A DNA stretch of 5,085 nucleotides from an uncultured Ruminococcus sp. (GCA_902783905.1 CACZSP010000141.1:1-5085); one strand, 5' to 3'. Positions 1 through 5,085 are shown, numbered from the stretch's first letter. The notes: generated by a model not told the origin, from the letters alone. Numbers and translations are program-made.

Positions 1-1447
1 CGTCCTCGTCGGTGATGAGACCGCAGGAGATACCGGCGACGGGCGCCTTGATCGGCACGCCGGCGTCCATCAGCGCGAGGGTCGATCCGCAGATCGAAGC
101 CTGTGAGGTGGAACCGTTCGACGAAAGGATTTCGGATACCAGACGGATGGCGTAGGGGAATTCATCCTCCGACGGGAGGACGGGGACGAGAGCTCTTTCG
201 GCAAGAGCGCCGTGGCCGATCTCGCGTCTGCCCGGGCTGCGGATCTGTTTCGCCTCTCCGGTGGAGTAGCCGGGCATGTTGTAGTGGTGCATATATCTCT
301 TGGAATCTTCGCTGTCGATGCCGTCGAGCATCTGCGCCTCGGCGAGAGTGCCCAGCGTGGCGACGGTGAGAGCCTGGGTCTGGCCTCTGGTGAACATTCC
401 GGAGCCGTGAACTCTCGGAAGAAGTCCGACGCGGGCGTCAAGCGGACGGAGCTCGTTCATGGCTCTTCCGTCTACCCTCTTTTTGTCCTTGAGCAGCCAG
501 CGGCGGACGATCTTCTTCTGAAGCTTGTATTCAAGCTCCGCCCACTGATCGGGAAGGGAAGGATACTCTTCGGCGAACTTTTCTATGACGGCCTGCTTGA
601 TCGGAAGCATGCGGGCGTCGCGGATATTCTTGTCGTCGGTGTCGAGGGCTTCCATAAGGTCCTTCTCGCAGAAGGCGAAGACCTTGTCGAACATATCGTG
701 ATCGAGCTCGCCGGAGGGGAACTCGAACTTCGGCTTGCCGATCTCGTCGACTATCGCGTTGACGAAGACGAGCAGGTCTTTTATCTCTCGATGGGCGAGC
801 ATGATCGCGTCGAACATGCAGTCGTCCGAGACCTCGTTGGCGCCGGCTTCGATCATGACCACCTTTTCGGTCGAGGCGGCGACGGTCAGATCAAGATCCG
901 ACTTCGCGGCTTCGGCTTCCGTCGGGTTGACGACGTATTTGCCGTCCACAAGACCGATCTCTACGCTGGCGACCGGACCGTTCCACGGGATATCCGAGAT
1001 CGAGAGGGCTACCGACGCGCCGAGCATGGCTGCGACCTCGGGAGCGCAGTCGGGATCGTAGGACATGACCGTCAGAACGATGGCGACGTCGTTGCGCAGA
1101 TCCTTCGGGAAGAGGGGACGGATGGGTCTGTCGATGACTCTCGAAGAAAGGATGGCCTTTTCGGAGGGTTTGCCCTCTCTTTTGAAATATCCGCCGGGAA
1201 TCTTGCCCGAGGCGTACATCTTTTCCTCGAAATCAACCGAAAGAGGAAGGAAATCCACACCCTCGCGGGGCTCTTTCGAGGCGGTGGCGGTGCACATTAC
1301 GGCGGTGTCGCCGTATCTTACCATGCAGGCGCCGTTGGCAAGGCCGCACATAAGGCCGGTCTCGATCGAAAGCGGCCTGCCGGCGAAGGTGTAGTTGAAC
1401 ACCTTGTGATCGGCGAATACCATTGGTTTGCTTTTGACTTCGTACAT
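1..1447 (-). CDS. pnp: polynucleotide phosphorylase (PNPase), 3' part outside window
   Basis: Phosphorolytic 3'-to-5' exoribonuclease of mRNA turnover, cytoplasmic, normally a homotrimer. The first 482 residues are visible; the family is usually about 700, so the end of the second RNase PH core and the KH and S1 RNA-binding domains lie beyond the left edge. The protein begins MYEVKSKPMVFADHKVFNYT. The first RNase PH-like core covers roughly residues 10-140 (GDTAVMCTATAS segment), followed by the helical linker region and the second core from about residue 324 (RVDGR 324-328). Family signatures seen are FTRGQTQ at 352-358, SPGRREIGHG at 404-413, and the phosphate-site segment NGSTS at 444-448 followed by the LALMDAGVPIK stretch. 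The metal-binding aspartates of the GDMDFKV region are off the window. The ATG at 1447 is chosen because GGAGG sits 7 nt upstream. It lies 197 nt after rpsO on the same strand, the classic rpsO-pnp order, so co-transcription is likely. No frameshift is seen. Confidence 0.97.
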   Translation of the reverse strand, partial: MYEVKSKPMVFADHKVFNYTFAGRPLSIETGLMCGLANGACMVRYGDTAVMCTATASKEPREGVDFLPLSVDFEEKMYASGKIPGGYFKREGKPSEKAILSSRVIDRPIRPLFPKDLRNDVAIVLTVMSYDPDCAPEVAAMLGASVALSISDIPWNGPVASVEIGLVDGKYVVNPTEAEAAKSDLDLTVAASTEKVVMIEAGANEVSDDCMFDAIMLAHREIKDLLVFVNAIVDEIGKPKFEFPSGELDHDMFDKVFAFCEKDLMEALDTDDKNIRDARMLPIKQAVIEKFAEEYPSLPDQWAELEYKLQKKIVRRWLLKDKKRVDGRAMNELRPLDARVGLLPRVHGSGMFTRGQTQALTVATLGTLAEAQMLDGIDSEDSKRYMHHYNMPGYSTGEAKQIRSPGRREIGHGALAERALVPVLPSEDEFPYAIRLVSEILSSNGSTSQASICGSTLALMDAGVPIKAPVAGISCGLITDED

Positions 1448-1454
1448 TTCTGTA

Positions 1455-1460
1455 CCTCCG
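1455..1460 (-). promoter_or_regulatory. pnp ribosome binding site (CGGAGG)
   Basis: On the minus strand CGGAGG lies 7 nt before the pnp ATG, an almost ideal Shine-Dalgarno sequence. It is preceded by a 17-nt A/U-only tract (1461-1477) that should be unstructured. The same hexamer CGGAGG forms the 5' arm of the neighbouring long hairpin, and its complement CCUCCG forms the 3' arm, so this site could be masked by the hairpin's 3' arm (see findings). Confidence 0.85.
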
Positions 1461-1476
1461 TTTATATTATATTATT

Positions 1477-1551
1477 TCCGCGGAGGTTTAGCACTTAACG
1501 GCGCGTCCCTCTTGCGACGGGCGCACTGTTAAATGCTGATCCTCCGGCGGA
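1477..1551 (-). promoter_or_regulatory. long hairpin in pnp leader (hairpin C)
   Basis: Forward arms 1481-1499 and 1528-1546 pair at 17 of 19 positions including one G-U. A 4-bp extension (1477-1480 with 1548-1551) lies beyond a bulged base at 1547. In the RNA the interior folds further (GCG/CGC and CCC/GGG steps) to a GCAA tetraloop closed by UC/GA (loop at 1512-1515). No U-run follows, so it is not a standard terminator. In E. coli a long double-stranded pnp leader stem is cut by RNase III and used for PNPase autoregulation. An analogous role here is inference from position and shape only. Confidence 0.75.
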
Positions 1552-1565
1552 CGTTTACAGAGAAC

Positions 1566-1610
1566 AGGGCGGCGTCCAAGGCCACGTTGCCGTGCTTCCG
1601 ACGCCCCCCT
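1566..1610 (-). promoter_or_regulatory. GCAA-capped hairpin in rpsO-pnp gap (hairpin B)
   Basis: Forward arms 1566-1576 and 1600-1610 pair at 10 of 11 positions, with one G-G mismatch in the RNA. The inside refolds as AAG/CUU and CACG/CGUG around a GCAA tetraloop (loop at 1587-1590). There is no downstream U-tract, so termination is unlikely. It could be a processing or stability element between rpsO and pnp. Confidence 0.65.
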
Positions 1611-1615
1611 GATCC

Positions 1616-1644
1616 GGGTAATTGCCGGGCGGACCGGTTTACCC
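1616..1644 (-). promoter_or_regulatory. hairpin directly after rpsO stop (hairpin A)
   Basis: On the minus strand GGGUAA pairs with UUACCC (forward arms 1616-1621 and 1639-1644), with an inner CCGG/CCGG stem around a 5-nt loop. It starts at the base following the rpsO TAA codon. No poly-U follows, so it probably protects the rpsO 3' end after processing rather than terminating transcription. That role is inferred. Confidence 0.55.
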
Positions 1645-1908
1645 TTACTTTCTGATGTCGAGTCTCTGAATGATCGAACGGTAGCGCTCGATATCGACCT
1701 TCATCAGATACTTCAGCAGATTTCTTCTGCGGCCGACCATCTTGAGCAGTCCGCGGCGGCTGTGATTGTCGTGCGGGTTGAGCTTGAGATGCTCGTTGAG
1801 AGAATTGATCCTGTTGGTAAGGATCGCGATCTGAACTTCGGGCGAACCGGTATCACCTTCACAGGTGGCGTATTCGGCGATGATCGCCTGCTTTTCTTCC
1901 TTTGTCAT
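1645..1908 (-). CDS. rpsO: 30S ribosomal protein S15
   Basis: Small-subunit ribosomal protein that binds 16S rRNA in the central domain early in 30S assembly. The 87-residue length matches the family (about 88-89). The all-helical S15 pattern is complete: MTKEEKQAIIAEYATCEGDT, then GSPEVQIAILTNRINSLNEHL, the conserved loop HDNHSRRGLL at about 46-55, and KMVGRRRNLLKYL towards the C-terminus. The ATG at 1908 is supported by AGGTG 7 nt upstream. It is the first gene of a leftward unit with pnp 197 nt downstream, and its own promoter lies at 2033-2061. The Shine-Dalgarno is complementary to an upstream segment of the leader, compatible with translational autoregulation as known for S15 in other bacteria. 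Identity is certain; the regulation is inferred. Confidence 0.98.
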   Translation of the reverse strand: MTKEEKQAIIAEYATCEGDTGSPEVQIAILTNRINSLNEHLKLNPHDNHSRRGLLKMVGRRRNLLKYLMKVDIERYRSIIQRLDIRK

Positions 1909-1912
1909 GCTC

Positions 1913-1964
1913 TTTCACCTCATGAATGGAATTTACGCGCTGCCTCAGCTGACGTCGGGTGAAA
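1913..1964 (-). promoter_or_regulatory. rpsO leader fold sequestering the Shine-Dalgarno
   Basis: In the minus-strand RNA UUUCACC (forward 1958-1964) is a perfect complement of GGUGAAA (1913-1919), which contains the rpsO Shine-Dalgarno. A further GC/GC step reaches to just before the AUG (1909-1910 with 1966-1967). The enclosed 38 nt hold a nested hairpin, ACG/CGU (1935-1937, 1953-1955) around GCUG/CAGC (1939-1942, 1946-1949) with loop AGG. Several unrelated rpsO leader structures bound by S15 are known across bacteria. This is a candidate for such a site, but S15 binding is not shown by the sequence. Confidence 0.6.
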
Positions 1965-1972
1965 CGCCTGTG

Positions 1973-1991
1973 GGCGCGAAAAAAACGCGCC
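1973..1991 (-). promoter_or_regulatory. GC hairpin with U7 loop in rpsO leader
   Basis: GGCGCG and CGCGCC (forward 1973-1978 and 1986-1991) form a perfect 6-bp GC stem. The loop is seven A on the plus strand, so seven U in the rpsO leader RNA. The U-run is in the loop rather than after the stem, so this is not a normal intrinsic terminator. The function is unknown. Confidence 0.5.
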
Positions 1992-2032
1992 GCGGCCTGT
2001 AATGCGTCCCCGGGACAGCGTCATACGCATTT

Positions 2033-2061
2033 ATTATATCATATTATCCGCAAAAAGTAAA
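2033..2061 (-). promoter_or_regulatory. rpsO(-pnp) promoter, sigma70 type with extended -10
   Basis: Minus strand: -35 TTTACT (2056-2061), a 17-bp spacer, and -10 TATAAT (2033-2038) preceded by TG one base upstream, giving TGATATAAT, an extended -10. The predicted start is near 2026, which gives a leader of about 117 nt before the rpsO ATG. This is the only strong promoter seen upstream of rpsO. Confidence 0.85.
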
Positions 2062-2080
2062 GCGTATGCGCAAAAAAAAC

Positions 2081-2109
2081 TTGACAGGTGAATTATATTA
2101 ATATATAAT
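2081..2109 (+). promoter_or_regulatory. consensus promoter of the lipoprotein gene
   Basis: TTGACA (2081-2086), a 17-bp AT-rich spacer and TATAAT (2104-2109) match the sigma70/sigmaA consensus perfectly in both boxes and spacing. An A8 tract (2072-2079) sits immediately upstream and could act as an UP-like element. The predicted start is near 2116. A promoter this strong usually implies repressor control or high expression. The -35 boxes of this and the divergent rpsO promoter are 19 bp apart. Confidence 0.9.
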
Positions 2110-2114
2110 TAATG

Positions 2115-2143
2115 CGGGATCGCGGCGGGGACGCCGCTTCCCG
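2115..2143 (+). promoter_or_regulatory. 5' leader hairpin of the lipoprotein mRNA
   Basis: GCGGCG/CGCCGC (2122-2127, 2132-2137) is a perfect 6-bp stem with a GGGA loop, enclosed by CGGG/CCCG (2115-2118, 2140-2143). It begins essentially at the predicted transcription start, so it would form a 5'-terminal stem-loop about 30 nt before the start codon. Terminal hairpins of this kind can stabilise mRNA; that role is inferred. Confidence 0.6.
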
Positions 2144-2171
2144 ACATTATCCCGGAAAGGAAAAACAAACT

Positions 2172-3710
2172 ATGAAGAAGTTAAGCGGCATTTTATGCCT
2201 TATTCTCGCAGCGCTGACCGTTCTCTCCTTCGCGGCCTGCGGAAACCCGACCGGTCAGGAGACGACGACTCCGGCCCAGGCCGAACTCAGCACCGCCGAT
2301 CCGACCGAACAGACCGAAGCATCGACGGTCGACGCCCAGGGATACCAGCTTGACGATCTGCCCGAAAAGATGTCCTTCGATATCGAGGATCCCGTCACCC
2401 TGCTTTACTGGCAGGACTGCGAGCGCCCCGAGTTCGATATCAAGGAAGAGGAAGTCAACGGCGCTCTCGTTGAATCCGCCATCTTCAACAGGAACCTCCG
2501 CACCGAGGAAAGACTCGGCATCACTTTTGAATGGATCGGACAGGACGGAGACAACGGAGACCGCGCCAAATTCGTATCGTTCGTTGAGAACAACTACGCC
2601 GGCGGCACCTATTTCGACATTATCGCGACCTATTCGCGCACGTCGGCCATGCTTATCTCGCGCGGATATCTCAAGAATCTCAACGGAATAGACAATTCGT
2701 ATCTTAACTTCTCGCAGCCGTGGTGGCCGAAAACGATGCTGGAGACCTGCACGATAAACGGCAAGATCTATTCCGTTTCGGGCGACATTTCCACCAACAT
2801 CCTCCACTTCATGTACTGCATCTACTACAACATGGATATGCGCGAGGACCTCGGGATAGAGGATCCAATCCCGCTGGTGGACAGCAATCAGTGGACTATC
2901 GACAAACTCATCGAGCTGACCAAAGGCGTTAACAACGACCTCAACCAGAACGGTAAAAAGGATCCCGACGACGGATACGGCTTCGTTTCGATTTATTACG
3001 GACTCGACGCCTTCTACACCGGTTCCGGACTGCGCCTCGTCGAGCAGGATCCCGTGAACACGCTCAAGATCTCCGACGATTTCACCAGCACCAAATGCGT
3101 GGACCTCATGGATAAGCTCGGCGCCTGGATCAAGACCGAGGTCTGCTACGTCGATTCCAACTACAACTACTCGTTCGCCGACGGCAACACCCTCTTTATG
3201 CAGAACCGCGTATACGCGGCCGACGGCAAGGGCAGCGACGCCGCCCACAACCTCAACGGAGTCGACTGGACCTACGGGATCCTTCCCACGCCTCTTTACG
3301 ACACCGACCAGCCCGAATACATAACGGTCGTCGGCAACCCCTTCACCCTCTGGGGCATCGAGCGCGGAACCGATCCCGATAAAGCTTCCCGCGCCACCGC
3401 CGTTATCGAGTGCATGGCGAGCTACGGCTACCGTCTCACCACTCCCGCGCTGTTTGAAACGAACATGAAATACAGATACACCACCGACAACAAGGGCGAC
3501 GCCGTCAGAATGTTCGACATCATTCACGACACCATCGCCTTCGACCTCGGAAGGATCTTCTCGGACGACCTTCTCTATATGAGCGAAATGCCTTCAAAAT
3601 GCGCCGCCGCCGGAACAAGCTGGGCGTCGCAGATGGGCAGACAGGTCAAGTCGCTCAATACCAACCTCAACAAGAAGGTCATCCCCGGTATCCTCGAAAA
3701 GAGCGAGTAA
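2172..3710 (+). CDS. extracellular solute-binding lipoprotein (ABC sugar-binding type)
   Basis: Likely the substrate-binding lipoprotein of an ABC importer for a sugar or oligosaccharide, anchored outside the membrane; 512 residues, usual for the family. Residues 1-23 form a lipoprotein signal peptide (MKK, a hydrophobic core, then SFAAC with Cys23 as the probable lipidation site). A Thr/Gln/Glu/Pro-rich flexible linker follows to about residue 58. The folded part has features typical of clostridial solute-binding proteins: YFDIIATYS, QPWWPKTMLE, INGKIYSVSGDIS and ITVVGNPFTLWGI. An EF-hand-like calcium loop starts at D256 (D256, N258, N260, G261, D264, D267). The ATG at 2172 is chosen because AAAGGA lies about 10 nt upstream and the signal peptide starts there; the in-frame ATG at 2112 lies upstream of the predicted transcript start. 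It has its own consensus promoter, and a glycosidase gene follows 114 nt downstream. The ligand cannot be read from the sequence, and no permease gene is visible. Confidence 0.9.
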   Translation: MKKLSGILCLILAALTVLSFAACGNPTGQETTTPAQAELSTADPTEQTEASTVDAQGYQLDDLPEKMSFDIEDPVTLLYWQDCERPEFDIKEEEVNGALVESAIFNRNLRTEERLGITFEWIGQDGDNGDRAKFVSFVENNYAGGTYFDIIATYSRTSAMLISRGYLKNLNGIDNSYLNFSQPWWPKTMLETCTINGKIYSVSGDISTNILHFMYCIYYNMDMREDLGIEDPIPLVDSNQWTIDKLIELTKGVNNDLNQNGKKDPDDGYGFVSIYYGLDAFYTGSGLRLVEQDPVNTLKISDDFTSTKCVDLMDKLGAWIKTEVCYVDSNYNYSFADGNTLFMQNRVYAADGKGSDAAHNLNGVDWTYGILPTPLYDTDQPEYITVVGNPFTLWGIERGTDPDKASRATAVIECMASYGYRLTTPALFETNMKYRYTTDNKGDAVRMFDIIHDTIAFDLGRIFSDDLLYMSEMPSKCAAAGTSWASQMGRQVKSLNTNLNKKVIPGILEKSE

Positions 3711-3724
3711 AATTTTGAAATAAC

Positions 3725-3739
3725 CGTACCGACCGTACG
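3725..3739. repeat. small inverted repeat CGTAC/GTACG
   Basis: CGTAC (3725-3729) and GTACG (3735-3739) form a 5-bp stem with a 5-nt loop, just after the lipoprotein stop and before the long hairpin. It may help end or protect the transcript, but it is short enough to be chance. Confidence 0.3.
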
Positions 3740-3745
3740 ACCTTC

Positions 3746-3785
3746 CCGGGGCTGTCGAAAAAGCGCGCTTTTCCGACAGCCCCGG
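3746..3785 (+). terminator. long stable hairpin after lipoprotein gene; probable terminator or 3'-end protector
   Basis: Arms CCGGGGCTGTCG (3746-3757) and CGACAGCCCCGG (3774-3785) are perfectly complementary over 12 bp. After one A-C mismatch the stem continues as AAAAG/CTTTT (3759-3763, 3768-3772) around a GCGC centre. It sits 35 nt after the stop codon. No T-run follows on either strand, so it does not fit a textbook intrinsic terminator. It may terminate inefficiently, or mark the 3' end of the lipoprotein mRNA and block exonucleases while letting some transcription reach the glycosidase gene. Confidence 0.6.
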
Positions 3786-3824
3786 AACATGTAATAAACT
3801 ATGATTATACCGGAGCATGCGAAA

Positions 3825-5085
3825 ATGATGAGAACCGAACATCCGCGTCCCGATTTCGCGCGGAAAAACTGGACAAACCTCAACGGAGAATGGGAATTTG
3901 CAGAAGATTACTCAAAAAGCGGAAAAGAGAGAGGCCTCTGGGAAAAATGCGTCCCGGACGGCGCCTTCCCGCTGAAGATAAACGTTCCGTTCTGCCGCGA
4001 ATCGAAGCTTTCGGGCCTCGGTCACGTCGATTTCTGCGACGCCGTCTGGTACAGAAAGACGGTCGTGATGCCGGAGGAACGCGCATATCCCGACGGAAGG
4101 GTCTTCCTTCACGTGGGTGCGGCGGACTGGAGGACGACTCTCTGGGTAAACGGCGAGCGGATCGCGTCCCATACCGGAGGTTACGTCTCATTTTCGTTCG
4201 ACGTCACGCGGTATCTGGTCCCCGGGGAAAACGTCTTCACGATTCTCTGCGAGGACGAGCTGCGTTCACACGCCCAGGCGGCCGGAAAGCAGTCGGACAG
4301 GTACGCGTCGCACGGATGTTCCTACACGCGGACCACAGGTATCTGGCAGACGGTATGGCTCGAAGAAACGCCGCGCGATTACATAAAATCCTTCAGAATC
4401 TTTCCGAACGTCTCCTCCTGCAGCTGCGGCATCGAAATATCCGCCTCCGCTCCCGACGGGACACCGGTTTCGGCCGCGGCGGAATACGGCGGAATTGAAG
4501 TCGGACGCGCCTCCGGGACTGTTTCGGCGGGAGCGCTGCTCCTCGACATTCCGCTCGCGGAAAAACACCTCTGGGAGATCGGGAAGGGAAGACTGTATTC
4601 GCTGAAGCTCACGCTCGGCGACGACGAGGCTGACACCTACTTCGGCCTGCGCTCCGTCGAATGCCGGAACGGCTTCGTATATCTTAACGGCAGAAGAATC
4701 TTTCAGCGTCTCGTGCTCGACCAGGGCTTTTATCCCGACGGCATATACACGGCGCCGTCCGATGCCGATCTCGTCGCGGATATCGAGCGCTCGGTCGCCT
4801 GCGGATTCGACGGAGCCCGGCTGCACCAGAAGATCTTCGAGCCGCGCTTCCTTTATCACTGCGACCGGCTCGGATATATCGTCTGGGGAGAGCACGCCAA
4901 CTGGGTGATGGACGCATCGGCGCCGCGCTGCTGGGCCGGTTTCATACCCGAATGGGTCGAATGCCTGTACAGGGATTTCAATCATCCGGCGATAATCGGC
5001 TGGTGTCCGCTGAACGAGACGCAGCGCAACATCGACGAGGATTTCGTGCGCGCTCTCTCCGCCGTAACGCGGTCGGTCGATCCGA
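3825..5085 (+). CDS. glycoside hydrolase family 2 protein, C-terminal part outside window
   Basis: Retaining exo-glycosidase of family GH2 (beta-galactosidase, beta-glucuronidase or beta-mannosidase type; the activity cannot be assigned). 420 residues are visible and the gene continues past the right edge. The N-terminal sugar-binding jelly-roll (about 8-180) includes WTNLNGEWEF, AVWYRKTV, the DWRTTLWVNGERI strand pair and TTGIWQTVWLE at 170-180. An Ig-like beta-sandwich (about 185-272) follows. The TIM barrel begins near FGLR (273-276), with LDQGFYPDG and GFDGARLHQ (327-335) as usual GH2 landmarks. In GWCPLNE, E398 is the predicted acid/base catalyst; the nucleophile glutamate lies beyond the window. 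There is no signal peptide, so it is probably cytoplasmic and acts on imported oligosaccharide. The start at 3825 has GGAG 9 nt upstream; an in-frame ATG at 3801 would add 8 residues but lacks a good ribosome site. Gene position suggests it works with the upstream binding lipoprotein. Confidence 0.93.
   Translation, partial: MMRTEHPRPDFARKNWTNLNGEWEFAEDYSKSGKERGLWEKCVPDGAFPLKINVPFCRESKLSGLGHVDFCDAVWYRKTVVMPEERAYPDGRVFLHVGAADWRTTLWVNGERIASHTGGYVSFSFDVTRYLVPGENVFTILCEDELRSHAQAAGKQSDRYASHGCSYTRTTGIWQTVWLEETPRDYIKSFRIFPNVSSCSCGIEISASAPDGTPVSAAAEYGGIEVGRASGTVSAGALLLDIPLAEKHLWEIGKGRLYSLKLTLGDDEADTYFGLRSVECRNGFVYLNGRRIFQRLVLDQGFYPDGIYTAPSDADLVADIERSVACGFDGARLHQKIFEPRFLYHCDRLGYIVWGEHANWVMDASAPRCWAGFIPEWVECLYRDFNHPAIIGWCPLNETQRNIDEDFVRALSAVTRSVDP

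Noticed and set aside
1466..1471. Minus-strand TATAAT just upstream of pnp as a pnp promoter
   Set aside because: The transcript would start inside the Shine-Dalgarno, and there is no -35 match 17 bp upstream. The A/U tract is better seen as an unstructured leader spacer.
212..1498. Long plus-strand open frame of 428 codons opposite pnp
   Set aside because: It is antisense to a clear PNPase reading frame, has no family resemblance, and is explained by codon bias of the real gene.
1477..1644. rpsO-pnp hairpins as intrinsic terminators
   Set aside because: No U-tract follows any of the three stems, and pnp has no other convincing promoter, so read-through is expected.
2112..2171. Upstream in-frame ATG that would extend the lipoprotein by 20 residues
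   Set aside because: It lies between the -10 box and the predicted transcript start and would bury the signal peptide behind a charged extension. The ATG at 2172 has a good ribosome site.
2193..3527. Long minus-strand open frame of 444 codons opposite the lipoprotein gene
   Set aside because: Shadow of the real gene. Its valine/glycine-rich low-complexity composition is typical of antisense frames, and no ribosome site or promoter was seen.
3800..3805. TATGAT as a -10 box for a separate GH2 promoter
   Set aside because: The start would fall on the GH2 ribosome site, and the -35 position lies in the hairpin with no match.
3801..3824. Alternative earlier ATG for the GH2 gene, adding 8 residues
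   Set aside because: In frame and possible, but no Shine-Dalgarno at proper distance, whereas GGAG precedes the ATG at 3825.
3575..3883. Minus-strand frame of 102 codons across the lipoprotein 3' end and the intergenic hairpin
   Set aside because: It overlaps two real genes and translates through the hairpin. The hydrophobic segment comes from AT-rich intergenic DNA; no supporting family or ribosome site.
1..5085. tRNA, rRNA, CRISPR array, insertion sequence or prophage genes
   Set aside because: No cloverleaf, spaced repeats, transposase motif or terminal inverted repeats were recognised by eye on either strand.

Overview
This looks like a chromosomal segment of a moderately GC-rich, Gram-positive-type gut or rumen bacterium, most likely an uncultivated Clostridia (Bacillota) lineage. 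The evidence is the rpsO-pnp housekeeping pair, strong GGAGG-type ribosome binding sites, sigma70/sigmaA consensus promoters, and a lipoprotein sugar-binding-type protein of a style common in gut Clostridia. The lineage is inferred from gene style and was not computed.

Layout. The left part (1-2061) is a leftward housekeeping operon. It reads from a promoter at 2033-2061 through a structured leader, rpsO (ribosomal protein S15, 1645-1908), a 197-nt gap with three consecutive RNA hairpins, and pnp (polynucleotide phosphorylase, from 1447 running off the left edge). The right part is a rightward carbohydrate-use block. A perfect TTGACA-17-TATAAT promoter (2081-2109) and a short leader hairpin precede a 512-residue extracellular solute-binding lipoprotein (2172-3710). 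A 114-nt gap with a very stable long hairpin follows, then a family 2 glycoside hydrolase (from 3825, running off the right edge). The two blocks are divergent, with only 19 bp between their -35 boxes.

How the genes fit together. S15 and PNPase form the conserved translation/RNA-turnover pair, and both mRNA leaders show base pairing that could control translation. The rpsO Shine-Dalgarno is matched by a perfect 7-nt complement upstream. The pnp Shine-Dalgarno (CGGAGG) is identical to the 5' arm of the adjacent long hairpin, so the hairpin's 3' arm could pair with either one. The lipoprotein probably captures a sugar or glycan outside the cell. The glycosidase has no signal peptide and probably trims imported oligosaccharide in the cytoplasm. 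No permease or ATPase gene is visible.

The genes themselves are ordinary. The parts most worth a second look are the RNA structures in the rpsO and pnp leaders and the long hairpin between the lipoprotein and glycosidase genes. No mobile element, CRISPR array, tRNA or rRNA was seen.
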